A DNA stretch of 64,000 nucleotides, taken from positions 1 through 64,000 of the forward strand of contig CAMLBO010000012.1 in NCBI GenBank assembly GCA_946478305.1, in the 5' to 3' direction. The notes beneath the pieces are model-generated. The model ran no database searches and was not told the DNA's origin. It saw only the letters and a list, made by a program, of their open reading frames with translations. The position numbers and the translations under genes were made by a program. The DNA comes from an uncultured Enterobacterales bacterium (GTDB lineage: Bacteria; Pseudomonadota; Gammaproteobacteria; Enterobacterales; Enterobacteriaceae). Below are positions 43,693 to 52,886 of the stretch, piece by piece (positions within the stretch are counted from its first letter, which is position 1; each line of letters begins with the position of its first letter).

Positions 43693-44832
43693 TTACAGTT
43701 TTTGCGCGAGCCTGATGGTGGCCGCAATGTTTCGCGCGGTCTTGCGTAAATTGTCGGACGCGTTGTCCAACGCTTCCTCCAGCGTGCAGATGGTATAAAG
43801 GACGCTGAACACGGCATCCAGCCCGTGATCAAACACCACATCAACATCTTTCGTCAGACTGCCGCCGATACCAATCACCGGTTTGTTATAACGTTTGGCA
43901 ACCCGCGCCACACCGATGGGCACCTTGCCATTAATACTCTGACTGTCGATACGTCCTTCACCGGTGATCACCAACGTGGCGTCTTTCACCAGCGCGTCGA
44001 GCCCGAGCGCCTCGGTGACGATCTCAATCCCCTGCCGCAGTTCAGCGTTGCAAAAAGCATGCAGCGCCGCGCCCATGCCTCCTGCCGCACCGCCCCCCGG
44101 AATATTATCGACATCAATATGCAGATCCCGACGGATCACTTCGGCATAGTGGCTGAGATAACCGTCGAGCTGATTGATCATCTCCGGTGTCGCCCCTTTT
44201 TGCGGACCAAAAACGGCCGAGGCCCCCTGCTTGCCGGTCAGCGGATTAGTCACATCACAGGCGACTTCAAAGCGGCAATGCGCAATGCGCGGATCCAACC
44301 CGCTGATATCAATACTGGCCAGTTTTGCCAGCTCACCGCCGCCGTAGCCAATCTGACTCCCCTCTTTACTTAACAATTTTGCACCGAGCGCCTGTACCAT
44401 GCCGGCCCCTCCATCGTTGGTCGCGCTGCCGCCAATACCAATAATGCAGTGCTTAATGCCATGATCCAGCGCAGCGCGGATCAGTTCACCCGTGCCGAAG
44501 GAGGTCGTCCTGAGAGGATTACGTTTATCGCTGGGTACGCTTTCCAGCCCGCTGGCCGCCGCCATTTCGATAAAGGCCACTTTCTCGTCGCCAGACAACC
44601 CAAAGAAGGCTTCGAGAGGATCACCGAGGGGACCGGTAACCTTCACCTTAACAACGCTGCCGCCAGTTGCAGCCACCATGGCTTCGACCGTACCTTCACC
44701 GCCGTCGGCGACGGGCAGTTTGACATACTCTGCATCAGGGAATATTTCGCGAAAACCACTTTCAATGGCTTTTGCCACGTCCAAAGCAGACAAACTTTCT
44801 TTGTATGAATCCGGTGCGATCACTATTTTCAT
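43693..44832 (-). CDS. Glycerate kinase (GlxK/GarK type)
   Basis: Phosphorylates D-glycerate to 2-phosphoglycerate, feeding glycolysis at the step before enolase. 379 residues, the normal length. N-terminal MKIVIAPDSYKESLSALDVA, LPVADGGEGTVEAMV near 60, GIGGSATNDGGAGM near 130 and VITGEGRIDSQS near 285 are family hallmarks. Start ATG 44832 by alignment. No clear SD is seen: the bases before ATG are GCGTGCAATTG, one arm of an inverted repeat with 44966-44976. No glyoxylate carboligase or tartronate reductase genes are nearby, unlike the usual gar/glx operons. Confidence 0.95.
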   Translation of the reverse strand: MKIVIAPDSYKESLSALDVAKAIESGFREIFPDAEYVKLPVADGGEGTVEAMVAATGGSVVKVKVTGPLGDPLEAFFGLSGDEKVAFIEMAAASGLESVPSDKRNPLRTTSFGTGELIRAALDHGIKHCIIGIGGSATNDGGAGMVQALGAKLLSKEGSQIGYGGGELAKLASIDISGLDPRIAHCRFEVACDVTNPLTGKQGASAVFGPQKGATPEMINQLDGYLSHYAEVIRRDLHIDVDNIPGGGAAGGMGAALHAFCNAELRQGIEIVTEALGLDALVKDATLVITGEGRIDSQSINGKVPIGVARVAKRYNKPVIGIGGSLTKDVDVVFDHGLDAVFSVLYTICTLEEALDNASDNLRKTARNIAATIRLAQKL

Positions 44833-45174
44833 CAATTGCACGCGCCGCTGTGGGAAAGCGTCCTGTTCGTTTAGGTGTTCAGCCAGCAAGAAAACAGCAC
44901 CTTTTCAACGCCGTTATCCCAACTGACTGCCGGGTAACTTCAACTATCGCTAATCTTTCATAATAGCGTGCAATTGCGATGTGGTCAGATTGCCCGTGAC
45001 CTAAACATCTCATTGACGCCGCCCGTCGCCCGGATCCCCGTCAGGGTGGGGCGCTATTGTGCCTTCTGATGTTGCCGTTATTTCTTTAGGGGTTACACTG
45101 GAAACAGTGTTTCAAAAAGACTCTACATCCCTCAACTGAGTTCGAGTGACGAGAAAAATATAGAAGGAAACATC
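44833..45174. promoter_or_regulatory. Divergent intergenic region with a distant inverted repeat
   Basis: 342 bases between the kinase and aldo-keto reductase starts. CAATTGCACGC (44833-44843) and GCGTGCAATTG (44966-44976) are perfect 11-base inverted copies 122 bases apart. On the minus strand a TATTAT follows the distal copy and could be a -10 element. No gene was seen. Confidence 0.5.
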
Positions 45175-46215
45175 ATGCCTTACACGGCTTCACCCTCCCG
45201 CTATGAAACCATGCAATATCGCCGCTGCGGTCAGAGCGGTCTAAAGCTTCCAGCCCTTTCACTTGGCCTGTGGCACAACTTTGGTCACGTTAATGCGCTG
45301 GAGTCACAACGCGCCTTGCTGAAGAAAGCCTTTGATTCTGGCATTACGCATTTCGATCTGGCGAACAACTACGGGCCACCGCCGGGTTCGGCGGAAGAGA
45401 ATTTTGGCACATTGCTGCGTCAGGATTTCTCCTCCTACCGCGACGAGCTGATCATCTCTACCAAGGCCGGCTACGATATGTGGCCCGGCCCTTACGGCGC
45501 TGGCGGCTCGCGTAAATACCTGCTGGCGAGTCTGGATCAGAGCCTGCAACGCATGGGATTGGATTACGTCGATATCTTCTATTCTCACCGTGTGGATGAA
45601 GAAACACCGATGGAAGAGACCGCGGCGGCACTGGCTTACGCGGTGCAAAGCGGCAAAGCGCTTTACGTGGGAATTTCGTCATATTCAACCGAGCGCACGC
45701 AGAAAATGGCCGCACTGCTGCGTGAACTGAACGTGCCGTTGCTGATCCACCAGCCCTCTTATAATCTGCTGAACCGCTGGGTAGATAAGAGTGGCCTGCT
45801 CGATACGCTTGAGCAAAACGGCGCGGGCTGTATCGCGTTCACACCGCTGGCGCAGGGTCTGCTAACCGGTAAATACCTCAACGGTATTCCGCAGGGGTCG
45901 CGGATGCAGACGGAAGGCAATAAGGCGCGCGGCCTTAATGCCAAAATGCTCTCCGAAGATAACCTCAACAGTCTGAAGTTGCTCAATGAGATGGCACAAG
46001 AGCGCGGTCAGTCGATGGCCCAGATGGCGCTGAGCTGGTTATTGAAAGACGACCGGGTGACGTCGGTGCTGATAGGTGCCAGCCGTCCGGAGCAACTGGA
46101 AGAGAACGTGAAGGCATTGGACAATCTGCATTTCAGCGCTGAAGAGCTTACGGCGATTGATAAGCATGTTACGGATGGCCAATTGAATCTGTGGCAAGCA
46201 TCGTCAGATAAATAA
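45175..46215 (+). CDS. gpr: L-glyceraldehyde 3-phosphate reductase / aldo-keto reductase (YghZ/Gpr)
   Basis: NADPH-dependent aldo-keto reductase of the AKR14 type that reduces L-glyceraldehyde 3-phosphate and methylglyoxal. 346 residues, the E. coli YghZ length and strongly similar throughout. Catalytic tetrad positions: Asp and Tyr in FDLANNYG, Lys in IISTKAGYD, His in FYSHRVDE. LSLGLWHNFGHVN and the C-terminal VLIGASRPEQLEENV cofactor region are typical. Start has GAAGGAAAC upstream. Single gene. Confidence 0.95.
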   Translation: MPYTASPSRYETMQYRRCGQSGLKLPALSLGLWHNFGHVNALESQRALLKKAFDSGITHFDLANNYGPPPGSAEENFGTLLRQDFSSYRDELIISTKAGYDMWPGPYGAGGSRKYLLASLDQSLQRMGLDYVDIFYSHRVDEETPMEETAAALAYAVQSGKALYVGISSYSTERTQKMAALLRELNVPLLIHQPSYNLLNRWVDKSGLLDTLEQNGAGCIAFTPLAQGLLTGKYLNGIPQGSRMQTEGNKARGLNAKMLSEDNLNSLKLLNEMAQERGQSMAQMALSWLLKDDRVTSVLIGASRPEQLEENVKALDNLHFSAEELTAIDKHVTDGQLNLWQASSDK

Positions 46216-46270
46216 TCGAAAGGCAACCACAGGTGGATAAGATCTTATCCACCTGTTTAAAAACATAACT

Positions 46271-46831
46271 TCAGCTCATCAATTCCAGACGACGTGCTGT
46301 TTCATAGTGTTCAACCCAGTACTCGTTATCCAATGAAGAAATTGTCACACCCTGCAATCTTGAAGCATGGATAAACTGATGGTCGCCAATGTAGACTCCG
46401 ACATGCCGCGTATCAGGCCGCGTTTTGAAGAACACCAAATCCCCCGGTTTAAGATTATCCTTGCTCACTTTTTGCCCACCCTTGATCTGTTCGAAGGTAG
46501 TACGGGGAAGCTGTTTGTGCATGGAGTCATTGAATATTTGCTGCATCAGGGACGAACAATCAACCCCATCATGCGTGGTCCCCCCCCAATGGTATTGTGT
46601 ACCTTTCCAGTTGGAATATTGGGCTAATAGCGCCGTTTTCACGACTTCCGCGCGGGCACTCTGCCCTGTTTCAATAGGCGCTATGGCCGGGGTAAAAACG
46701 TCTGGCTGGGAGTAAGCGGGCAGGTCAAAAGACGCGAATTCCTTTGGCATAGTGAAGGCAAAGGAATTTGTGCTAAGTAGGATGGAAGCTGAAAACAGTA
46801 TTGCGCAGGTGGCAGTTTTAATACGGGACAT
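46271..46831 (-). CDS. Secreted NlpC/P60 peptidase (MepS-like)
   Basis: Probable murein DL-endopeptidase. 186 residues: signal peptide of about 25 residues without a lipobox Cys, a linker, then the NlpC/P60 domain (about 65-180). The catalytic triad is C92 (VDCSS), H143 (RHVGVYIG) and H155 (FIHAS). E. coli MepS is a lipoprotein; this one would be soluble in the periplasm. Start ATG 46831 preferred over the TTG two codons upstream. A run of eight G (46580-46587 on the complementary strand) lies about seven codons before the catalytic Cys. Confidence 0.88.
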   Translation of the reverse strand: MSRIKTATCAILFSASILLSTNSFAFTMPKEFASFDLPAYSQPDVFTPAIAPIETGQSARAEVVKTALLAQYSNWKGTQYHWGGTTHDGVDCSSLMQQIFNDSMHKQLPRTTFEQIKGGQKVSKDNLKPGDLVFFKTRPDTRHVGVYIGDHQFIHASRLQGVTISSLDNEYWVEHYETARRLELMS

Positions 46832-46985
46832 GGACAACTTCTTTTTTGAAATTTAAAAAATCCTTACCGGGGCACCACGCAGGGGTGGTGGACTCCTCTT
46901 TGAGTGCGCAAATAATAACCAACCAGCGATAATTAACCAGCCCCAGCAATGTCCATAAATAGACTCAAAAAACCCATATCTAATG

Positions 46986-47018
46986 AAACCAATCTCTTCC
47001 CAAAAAAGAGATGGGTTT
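46986..47018 (-). terminator. Probable terminator of the 2-hydroxycarboxylate transporter gene
   Basis: Imperfect 13-base inverted repeat (AAACCAATCTCTT / AAGAGATGGGTTT, one mismatch) with a short A-rich loop, 15 bases beyond the transporter stop. No long T run follows, so efficiency is uncertain. Confidence 0.5.
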
Positions 47019-47032
47019 AAGTTTGTTTTAGA

Positions 47033-48388
47033 TCATGAGAAAAACTTCGCCAGTACCAGCAAGCCGACGGTGACATTAATTGCACCGCCAATGCGTGTGG
47101 CGATCTGCGCGAAGGGCATCAGCGCCATGCGGTTGCCGGAAGTGAGTATTGCCACATCGCCAGTGCCACCTTGCCCGCTTTGGCAGCAAGAGACGATAGC
47201 GACGTCGATTGGGTGCATGCCAATTTTTTTACCGACGAAGAAGCCGGTGCCCACCAGCGCGCAGACGGTCGTGACGATCACACAGAGATTCTGCACGGTA
47301 AAAGCATTCACCAGTTCCTGCCACGGCGTGATGGCTACACCAACCGCGAACAGCACCGGATAGGTCACGGCGGTGCGGAAAAATTTATACACCACCATCG
47401 CCCCCTGCTGGATGGTCGGCGAAACACCGTTTACCAGTTTAAGCACCACCGCCGCAAACAACATGCCAACCGGTGCAGGCAGGCCAATCAGACGTTGACC
47501 GAGCATCCCCACCATGTAGAGTAGGATCGCCAACAGCGCCCCGCAAGCCAACGCATTAACGTCAGGCTTGCCGCTAAATTCCTCCAGACCATGGCTGATC
47601 AGTCCTTTTTTCGCCGGCATCAGCTGCCCTTCACCGGTCAGATGCGGATAACGCTTTCCGGCCTGATTCAGTACGCCCGCCAACACGATAGCCGTGAGAC
47701 CACCGAGCATCACAATAGGTAAAATACGCCCAAGCGCGACGCCCTGCTCCATATGCAAGAGGGTTGCGTACCCCATCGACAGCGGGATCGCGCCTTCCCC
47801 CACGCCACCGGCCATGATCGGAAGGATCAAAAAGAAGAAGGTCTGGAACGGCGGAAGCCCCAACAGCGTGCCCATCGCCAGGCCAGCCACCATGCCAACA
47901 ATTTCACCGCACAGCATGGGCACAAAAATTCGTACGAAGCCCTGGATAAGCACCTGACGGTTCATGCTCATGATGCTGCCTACAATAATGCAGCAGATGT
48001 ACAGATAGAGAATATTGGTGGATTTGTAGAATTTGACGGTGGAGTCCACCACAACGTCCGGCAGCAGGCCATAATGCACCATAGCAGAGGGAATAAAGGT
48101 GGCGCAGATTGCCGCCGCCCCCAGTTTGCCGAGCAGCGGCAGGCGCTTGCCAAGTTCGCCACAGGCGAAACCAAAAAACGCCAGCGTTGCCACCATTACC
48201 ACGATGTCGCTGGGCAGTTTGCCGTTCAGGCAGTCGAGCAAAATCAACACACCTGCCAGCAGGAAGAACGGCAGAGGAATGATCCCTATTTTGTAGTTAT
48301 CCAGAATGTGCCACCAGCGCTCTTTGGCTGTCAGGGCTGGCTTTTCGGCGTCTTTCGTCGCCAGATAGGAGTCATCAGTTGTGCTCAT
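47033..48388 (-). CDS. 2-hydroxycarboxylate transporter (CitS/CimH/MaeN family)
   Basis: Secondary carrier for citrate, malate or related acids coupled to Na+ or H+. 451 residues with a cytoplasmic N-terminus of about 30 residues and eleven or so hydrophobic segments. The two family re-entrant-loop motifs are visible: IMAGGVGEGAIPLS near 195 and CQSGQGGTGDVAILT near 405. The N-terminus (MSTTDDSYLATKDAEKP) resembles no E. coli protein I recall. Divergent from a CitA/CitB-type sensor-regulator pair that probably controls it. Substrate (citrate or malate) is not decided by sequence. Confidence 0.92.
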   Translation of the reverse strand: MSTTDDSYLATKDAEKPALTAKERWWHILDNYKIGIIPLPFFLLAGVLILLDCLNGKLPSDIVVMVATLAFFGFACGELGKRLPLLGKLGAAAICATFIPSAMVHYGLLPDVVVDSTVKFYKSTNILYLYICCIIVGSIMSMNRQVLIQGFVRIFVPMLCGEIVGMVAGLAMGTLLGLPPFQTFFFLILPIMAGGVGEGAIPLSMGYATLLHMEQGVALGRILPIVMLGGLTAIVLAGVLNQAGKRYPHLTGEGQLMPAKKGLISHGLEEFSGKPDVNALACGALLAILLYMVGMLGQRLIGLPAPVGMLFAAVVLKLVNGVSPTIQQGAMVVYKFFRTAVTYPVLFAVGVAITPWQELVNAFTVQNLCVIVTTVCALVGTGFFVGKKIGMHPIDVAIVSCCQSGQGGTGDVAILTSGNRMALMPFAQIATRIGGAINVTVGLLVLAKFFS

Positions 48389-48702
48389 GACATTGCTCTC
48401 TTTTTATTAATGGCTTTATAGAGAGTGAGCATAGAAATCACCACGCAGGCGGGTTGTGAGGTTGCTCAAATTAAAACGGCTGAGTTAAAGGTTGTAATGG
48501 TGTTAATGACGTTAATGCTACTGCGGCTGCAATCCTTATCAGCTTTGTAGTAAATCACACCGCGAGCGGCTTGGTACGCCGGTTGATGAACGGCATTCCA
48601 CGCACTATATGCGCTTTTGCTCACAACCTGACTGTACGGGGAATGTTACCGGTGAAAATCGCGTGTTAGGCTTATTCTTCACCTTTCGCTCTGGCACCCT
48701 GA
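48389..48702. promoter_or_regulatory. Divergent control region between transporter and sensor kinase
   Basis: 314 non-coding bases. Direct repeats GTTAATG at 48502-48508 and 48511-48517, nine bases apart, with related GAGTTAAAG and TTGTAATG just before them, are candidates for response-regulator half sites. No riboswitch or small gene was seen. Confidence 0.45.
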
Positions 48703-50322
48703 ATGAAATTACGATTTACCTTCCAGATAAAACTTTTCCTTAGCCTGGTGGCCTTCTCATGCGTGTTGCTGGCCCTGGTCGGCGCTTTTCTGTTTCACAC
48801 CATCGATCGACAGCTGAATCACGATCTCGGCAACCGTGCCAAAGTTCAGGCGGCACAAATCGCGCTGATGCCCGGTCTGTCTGCGCGGGTAGCAGCCCAT
48901 GACAGCGCAGGAGTTGCCCGCCTGGTTGCTCCGCTGCGGGCGAAAAGCGACGCGAGCTATATTGTGGTCGGCGATGCTCATGAAAATCATCTTTATCACT
49001 CTCAGTCGCCGGAACGGGTCGGTAAACCCATGGTTGGCGGGGACAACGCCGGCGTACTGGCGGGGAAAACCATCATTTCAGTACGTCAGGGGGGCATTGG
49101 TATTTCATTGCGCAGCAAAGCCCCGGTGCTGGATGAGCATAACCAGGTGATTGGTATCGTCTCCGTCGGTTACCTTACGTCCTATATTGACGACATCAGC
49201 GTCAGACAATTAGCACAGGCGGCGCTCTCCGGCCTGTTGCTATTGGCGCTGCTGTTTATCTTCTCGTGGCTGTTCAGTAAAAATCTCAAAAAGCAGATGT
49301 TCTGGCTGGAGCCCAAAGAGATCGCCCTGCTGGTTCGCCAACAAAAAGCGCTGCTGGAGGCCATTTACGAAGGGGTGATCGCTATTGATGATCGCCAGCG
49401 AATCATCTCGATAAACCATGCTGCACGCGAATTGCTGGCACTTCCCCAGCCAGAAGACGCGCTGATCGGCCAGAATATCCGTGATGTTATTTATACTGAT
49501 GCTGAATTTTTTACCAGCGACAGCGCAACGCCCAACCGGCATGACGAAGTAACACGCTTTAATCGGCGCCAGGTGATCGTCAACCGGGTACGTATTGAAC
49601 TGGAACCTGCCACACAAACCGGCTGGGTATTCAGTTTCCGCGATAAAAATGATATCAACACCCTTAGCAGCCAGTTAAGTCAGGTGAAGCGTTACGCCGA
49701 TAATCTGCGCATCATGCGGCATGAGCAGCTTAACTGGACGGCGACGCTGGCCGGTTTGCTACATATGAAACGTTACGAGGAAGCGATCGGCTACATTCAG
49801 GCACAATCAGAGGGCGCACAGGCAGTGCTGGATTTTGTCTCGGCGCGTATTGCGTCACCAACCCTGTGCGGCCTGCTGCTTGGAAAATTTGCCAGCGCGC
49901 GCGAAAAAGGTGTAGGGCTGAATTTCGATCCCGCCTGCCAATTCAGCCGCCTGCCTGCGGCGTTGACAGAATCAGAACTGATGTCGATTATCGGTAATCT
50001 GATCGATAACGCAGTAGATGCCACCCTTGCCGCACCGACGCCGCATCAGCCGGTCGAATTTTATCTGTCGGACAGCCATGATGAGCTGCTGATCGAGGTG
50101 GCCGATCAGGGCATCGGGCTTGCACCTGAGATCCGCCCACTCATTTTTGAACAAGGTGTCACCACAAAGCCGCTATCGGCCACTGACGACACCGGAGGTG
50201 AACATGGTATTGGACTCTATGTAGTGGCCCGTTATGTCCGCCAGGCAGGTGGTGTGATTGAAATTTCGGACAACACGCCGCGCGGCGCGGTGTTTTCGCT
50301 GTTCATCCCTAATCCGCCGTAG
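48703..50322 (+). CDS. Sensor histidine kinase, CitA/DcuS family
   Basis: Membrane sensor for a periplasmic carboxylate. 539 residues: TM1 about 12-32, periplasmic PAS domain about 40-170, TM2 about 173-193, cytoplasmic PAS about 215-320, kinase core. The ligand-loop segment GGIGISLRSKAPV resembles the citrate-contact Arg/Lys region of Klebsiella CitA (SLRGK) more than DcuS. The phospho-acceptor His is in MRHEQLNW near 345 and the ATP lid is in GGEHGIGLYVVARYV near 505. The next gene begins 26 bases later. Citrate sensing is an inference. Confidence 0.92.
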   Translation: MKLRFTFQIKLFLSLVAFSCVLLALVGAFLFHTIDRQLNHDLGNRAKVQAAQIALMPGLSARVAAHDSAGVARLVAPLRAKSDASYIVVGDAHENHLYHSQSPERVGKPMVGGDNAGVLAGKTIISVRQGGIGISLRSKAPVLDEHNQVIGIVSVGYLTSYIDDISVRQLAQAALSGLLLLALLFIFSWLFSKNLKKQMFWLEPKEIALLVRQQKALLEAIYEGVIAIDDRQRIISINHAARELLALPQPEDALIGQNIRDVIYTDAEFFTSDSATPNRHDEVTRFNRRQVIVNRVRIELEPATQTGWVFSFRDKNDINTLSSQLSQVKRYADNLRIMRHEQLNWTATLAGLLHMKRYEEAIGYIQAQSEGAQAVLDFVSARIASPTLCGLLLGKFASAREKGVGLNFDPACQFSRLPAALTESELMSIIGNLIDNAVDATLAAPTPHQPVEFYLSDSHDELLIEVADQGIGLAPEIRPLIFEQGVTTKPLSATDDTGGEHGIGLYVVARYVRQAGGVIEISDNTPRGAVFSLFIPNPP

Positions 50323-50348
50323 GGCGAGTGAGCAAGTCAGGAACGATA

Positions 50349-51098
50349 ATGAACAACAGTAATATACTAAATGGCAGTATTAATCAGGGCAGCGCACTGG
50401 ACGTGGTGATCGTCGAGGATGAACCTTATCTGGCGGGGTTGCATCGCGATTTCATTGAGCAAAATTTTAACCTGCGGGTCGTGAGTATTGCCGCCACGCT
50501 GGCGCAAGCCAAAACGCAATTGCAACTTTATCGGCCACGCTTAGTGCTACTGGACAACTATTTGCCTGACGGTCAGGGCATTGAGCTTATCGACGGCGCA
50601 CTGCTGAAAAGCCTGGATTGCTCGGTGATTTTTATTACAGCAGCCAGCGATATGCACACTTGCAGCCAGGCCATGCGCGGCGGCGCGTTCGACTACATCA
50701 TTAAGCCTGTCTCTTTCCAGCGCCTGCGCAATTCGCTGGAACGGTTTTTGCAGTTGGTGCACCAGCTTCGCCATGTCAAAGTGCTGGACCAACAGGCGCT
50801 CGATCGTCTCTACAATCTGCCCGCTACTGACGCCCCCGCCCCCCCTGCGACGAAAGGGATTGAGCCCAATACGCTGGAACTGGTTCAGCGGGTTTTCAGC
50901 GAAGGTGAGGATCGCAACTGGTCGGTTGACGAGGTAGTGGAACACGTTGGGATCAGCAAAACCACCGGCCGCCGCTATCTGGAATATTGCGTGGAAATTG
51001 GCTTTATTGCAGTAGAGATGCAGTACGGAAATATCGGCCATCCTCGCCGCCTTTACCGCCTGATATTTCGCGGCGATCAAACGCCCCTTAAAGACTGA
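50349..51098 (+). CDS. Response regulator, CitB/DpiA family
   Basis: Cognate regulator of the preceding kinase. 249 residues: receiver domain with acidic pocket VVIVEDEP, phospho-Asp in LVLLDNYLPDG, Thr in FITAASD and Lys in YIIKPVS. A Pro-rich linker (TDAPAPPATKG) leads to a C-terminal helix-turn-helix with WSVDEVVEHVGISKTTGRRYLEY. I start at ATG 50349 with AGGAACGAT upstream; a GTG at 50328 is a possible alternative. Likely activates the divergent transporter gene. Confidence 0.92.
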   Translation: MNNSNILNGSINQGSALDVVIVEDEPYLAGLHRDFIEQNFNLRVVSIAATLAQAKTQLQLYRPRLVLLDNYLPDGQGIELIDGALLKSLDCSVIFITAASDMHTCSQAMRGGAFDYIIKPVSFQRLRNSLERFLQLVHQLRHVKVLDQQALDRLYNLPATDAPAPPATKGIEPNTLELVQRVFSEGEDRNWSVDEVVEHVGISKTTGRRYLEYCVEIGFIAVEMQYGNIGHPRRLYRLIFRGDQTPLKD

Positions 51099-51689
51099 AT
51101 TTCCCGGCTCACGGGCCGGCGAATTATCCTCCGTAACGTTGCTCCTGAGCTGGCCCATCACCCACAATAATCACCCTGCACAGGGTGCATTATTCCCATC
51201 CTGAATTTTTTTCATCGCCAATTATTAAGACTTTCACCGACCTCAATATACAAAACACGCCAGTGTGATTATCCCGCTGTTTTAAATATCTATCATCGTA
51301 AAGATCAGGATATTACCCCGCAATGAACACCAAGAATATAAAGTAAATTAAAATTAAATAAAATCAATAAATTAACAACACACAATAATAATCCCACACA
51401 TTGATTCAACCGTTTAAATTTGGCCTAACCTGTTGAATTTCACTTCCCAAATATTCTGACATGCTCAAGCTTGAATAAGAGTAAATCAGCCTATTCTGAG
51501 TGTGCGAATTAGGCTCTTCAAACACTGCACACAGATATTGTTCGAAAACATTGAGACTTGTCTCAGAATCTCTCTGTGGTAGGGTATATGACGTTCAATA
51601 TTTCCGTATCAGGAAGACTCTATACATTTAAATCACAATTAGACCCATTATAGCCATCAGGCTATTTGTCCCCAAGGAATGCACATTGC
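51099..51689 (+). promoter_or_regulatory. AT-rich upstream region and promoter of proU
   Basis: 591 non-coding bases. 51340-51420 is strongly AT-rich (runs such as AAATTAAAATTAAATAAAA), the type of DNA bound by H-NS, which represses proU in E. coli. A candidate promoter has TTGTCT (51558-51563), 16 bases, then TAGGGT (51580-51585); a TAGGGT -10 is, as I recall, also used at E. coli proU. A perfect inverted repeat TGAGAC-TT-GTCTCA (51552-51565) overlaps the -35. About 105 bases of leader follow. No gene was seen. Confidence 0.6.
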
Positions 51690-52886
51690 ATGACAATTAA
51701 AATCGAAGTAAAGAACCTGTATAAGGTATTTGGCGAGCATCCGGAGCGCGCATTTAAGCTGATAGATTCCGGCAAGGGTAAAGAAGAGATTTTTGAGAAA
51801 ACCGGGCTGTCACTTGGTGTGAAAAACGCCAGTCTGGCCATTGAAGAAGGCGAGATCTTCGTCATCATGGGATTGTCCGGTTCCGGAAAATCCACCATGG
51901 TACGCCTTCTCAATCGTCTGATAGAACCTACCCGCGGTGAAGTGCTGATTGACGGCGAAGACATCGCCAAGATCTCCGAGTCCAAACTGCGTCAGGTCCG
52001 TCGCAGCAAAATCAGCATGGTGTTCCAGTCGTTTGCCCTGATGCCTCATCTGACGGTGTTAAACAACACAGCGTTTGGCATGGAACTGGCCGGTGTTCCG
52101 GCAAAAGAGCGTAACGAAAAGGCCCTCGACGCACTGCGTCAGGTAGGGCTGGAAAACTATGCTAATTCCTATCCGGATGAGCTGTCCGGCGGGATGCGCC
52201 AACGTGTGGGCCTGGCCCGCGCCATGGCGAACAATCCCGACATTTTGCTAATGGATGAGGCCTTCTCCGCACTGGATCCGCTGATTCGTACCGAAATGCA
52301 GGATGAGCTGGTGAAATTGCAGGCGCAGCATCAGCGCACCATCGTGTTTATTTCTCATGACCTCGACGAAGCCATGCGTATCGGTGACCGTATCGCCATT
52401 ATGCAAGGCGGCGAAGTGGTGCAGGTCGGCACACCAGAAGAGATCCTGAATAATCCGGCTAATGACTATGTGCGCACCTTCTTCCGCGGCGTGGATATCA
52501 GTCAGGTGTTCAGTGCCAAAGACATTGCCCGTCGTCGTGGCACGTTAATTCGTAAAACCCCTGGTTTTGGTCCGCGGGCAGCGCTCAAGCTGCTCGAAGA
52601 CGAAGACCGCGAATATGGTTATGTGCTGGAGCGTGGTCAGAAGTTCATCGGCGTGGTGTCGATTGATTCTCTGAAAGTTGCGCTGAAAGCCAATCTGCCA
52701 CTGGAGTCCGCGCTGCTGGAACTTCCCGCACCGGTGCTGGCTGATATGCCGCTCAGTGAGCTGATTTCTCACGTCGCCGCCGCGCCCTACGCGGTGCCGG
52801 TCGTCAATGAGGACAATAACTATATCGGTATTATTTCCAAGGCCATGCTGCTTCGCGCCCTGGATAAAGAAGGGGGTAACGAATAA
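51690..52886 (+). CDS. proV: Glycine betaine/proline ABC transporter ATPase ProV
   Basis: Energises the ProU osmoprotectant importer. 398 residues (E. coli 400). Walker [19 protein letters not shown] near 60, signature [14 protein letters not shown] near 165, Walker [14 protein letters not shown] near 187. Two C-terminal CBS domains (about 280-398) sense ionic strength. Start ATG 51690 ([15 protein letters not shown]) with AAGGAA upstream; an in-frame start 8 codons earlier is not conserved. Stop and proW start overlap by one base (TAATG). Confidence 0.98.
   Translation: MTIKIEVKNLYKVFGEHPERAFKLIDSGKGKEEIFEKTGLSLGVKNASLAIEEGEIFVIMGLSGSGKSTMVRLLNRLIEPTRGEVLIDGEDIAKISESKLRQVRRSKISMVFQSFALMPHLTVLNNTAFGMELAGVPAKERNEKALDALRQVGLENYANSYPDELSGGMRQRVGLARAMANNPDILLMDEAFSALDPLIRTEMQDELVKLQAQHQRTIVFISHDLDEAMRIGDRIAIMQGGEVVQVGTPEEILNNPANDYVRTFFRGVDISQVFSAKDIARRRGTLIRKTPGFGPRAALKLLEDEDREYGYVLERGQKFIGVVSIDSLKVALKANLPLESALLELPAPVLADMPLSELISHVAAAPYAVPVVNEDNNYIGIISKAMLLRALDKEGGNE

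Noticed and set aside
43554..43847. Longer deaminase starting at 43847
   Set aside because: The extra 98 codons are read through the 3' end and terminator of the glycerate kinase gene and look like nonsense sequence.
40000..51100. Genomic island at 40-51 kb
   Set aside because: Gene content is accessory, but no integrase, transposase, tRNA boundary or flanking repeat is seen and codon use looks like the neighbours; I therefore describe it only as an accessory section.
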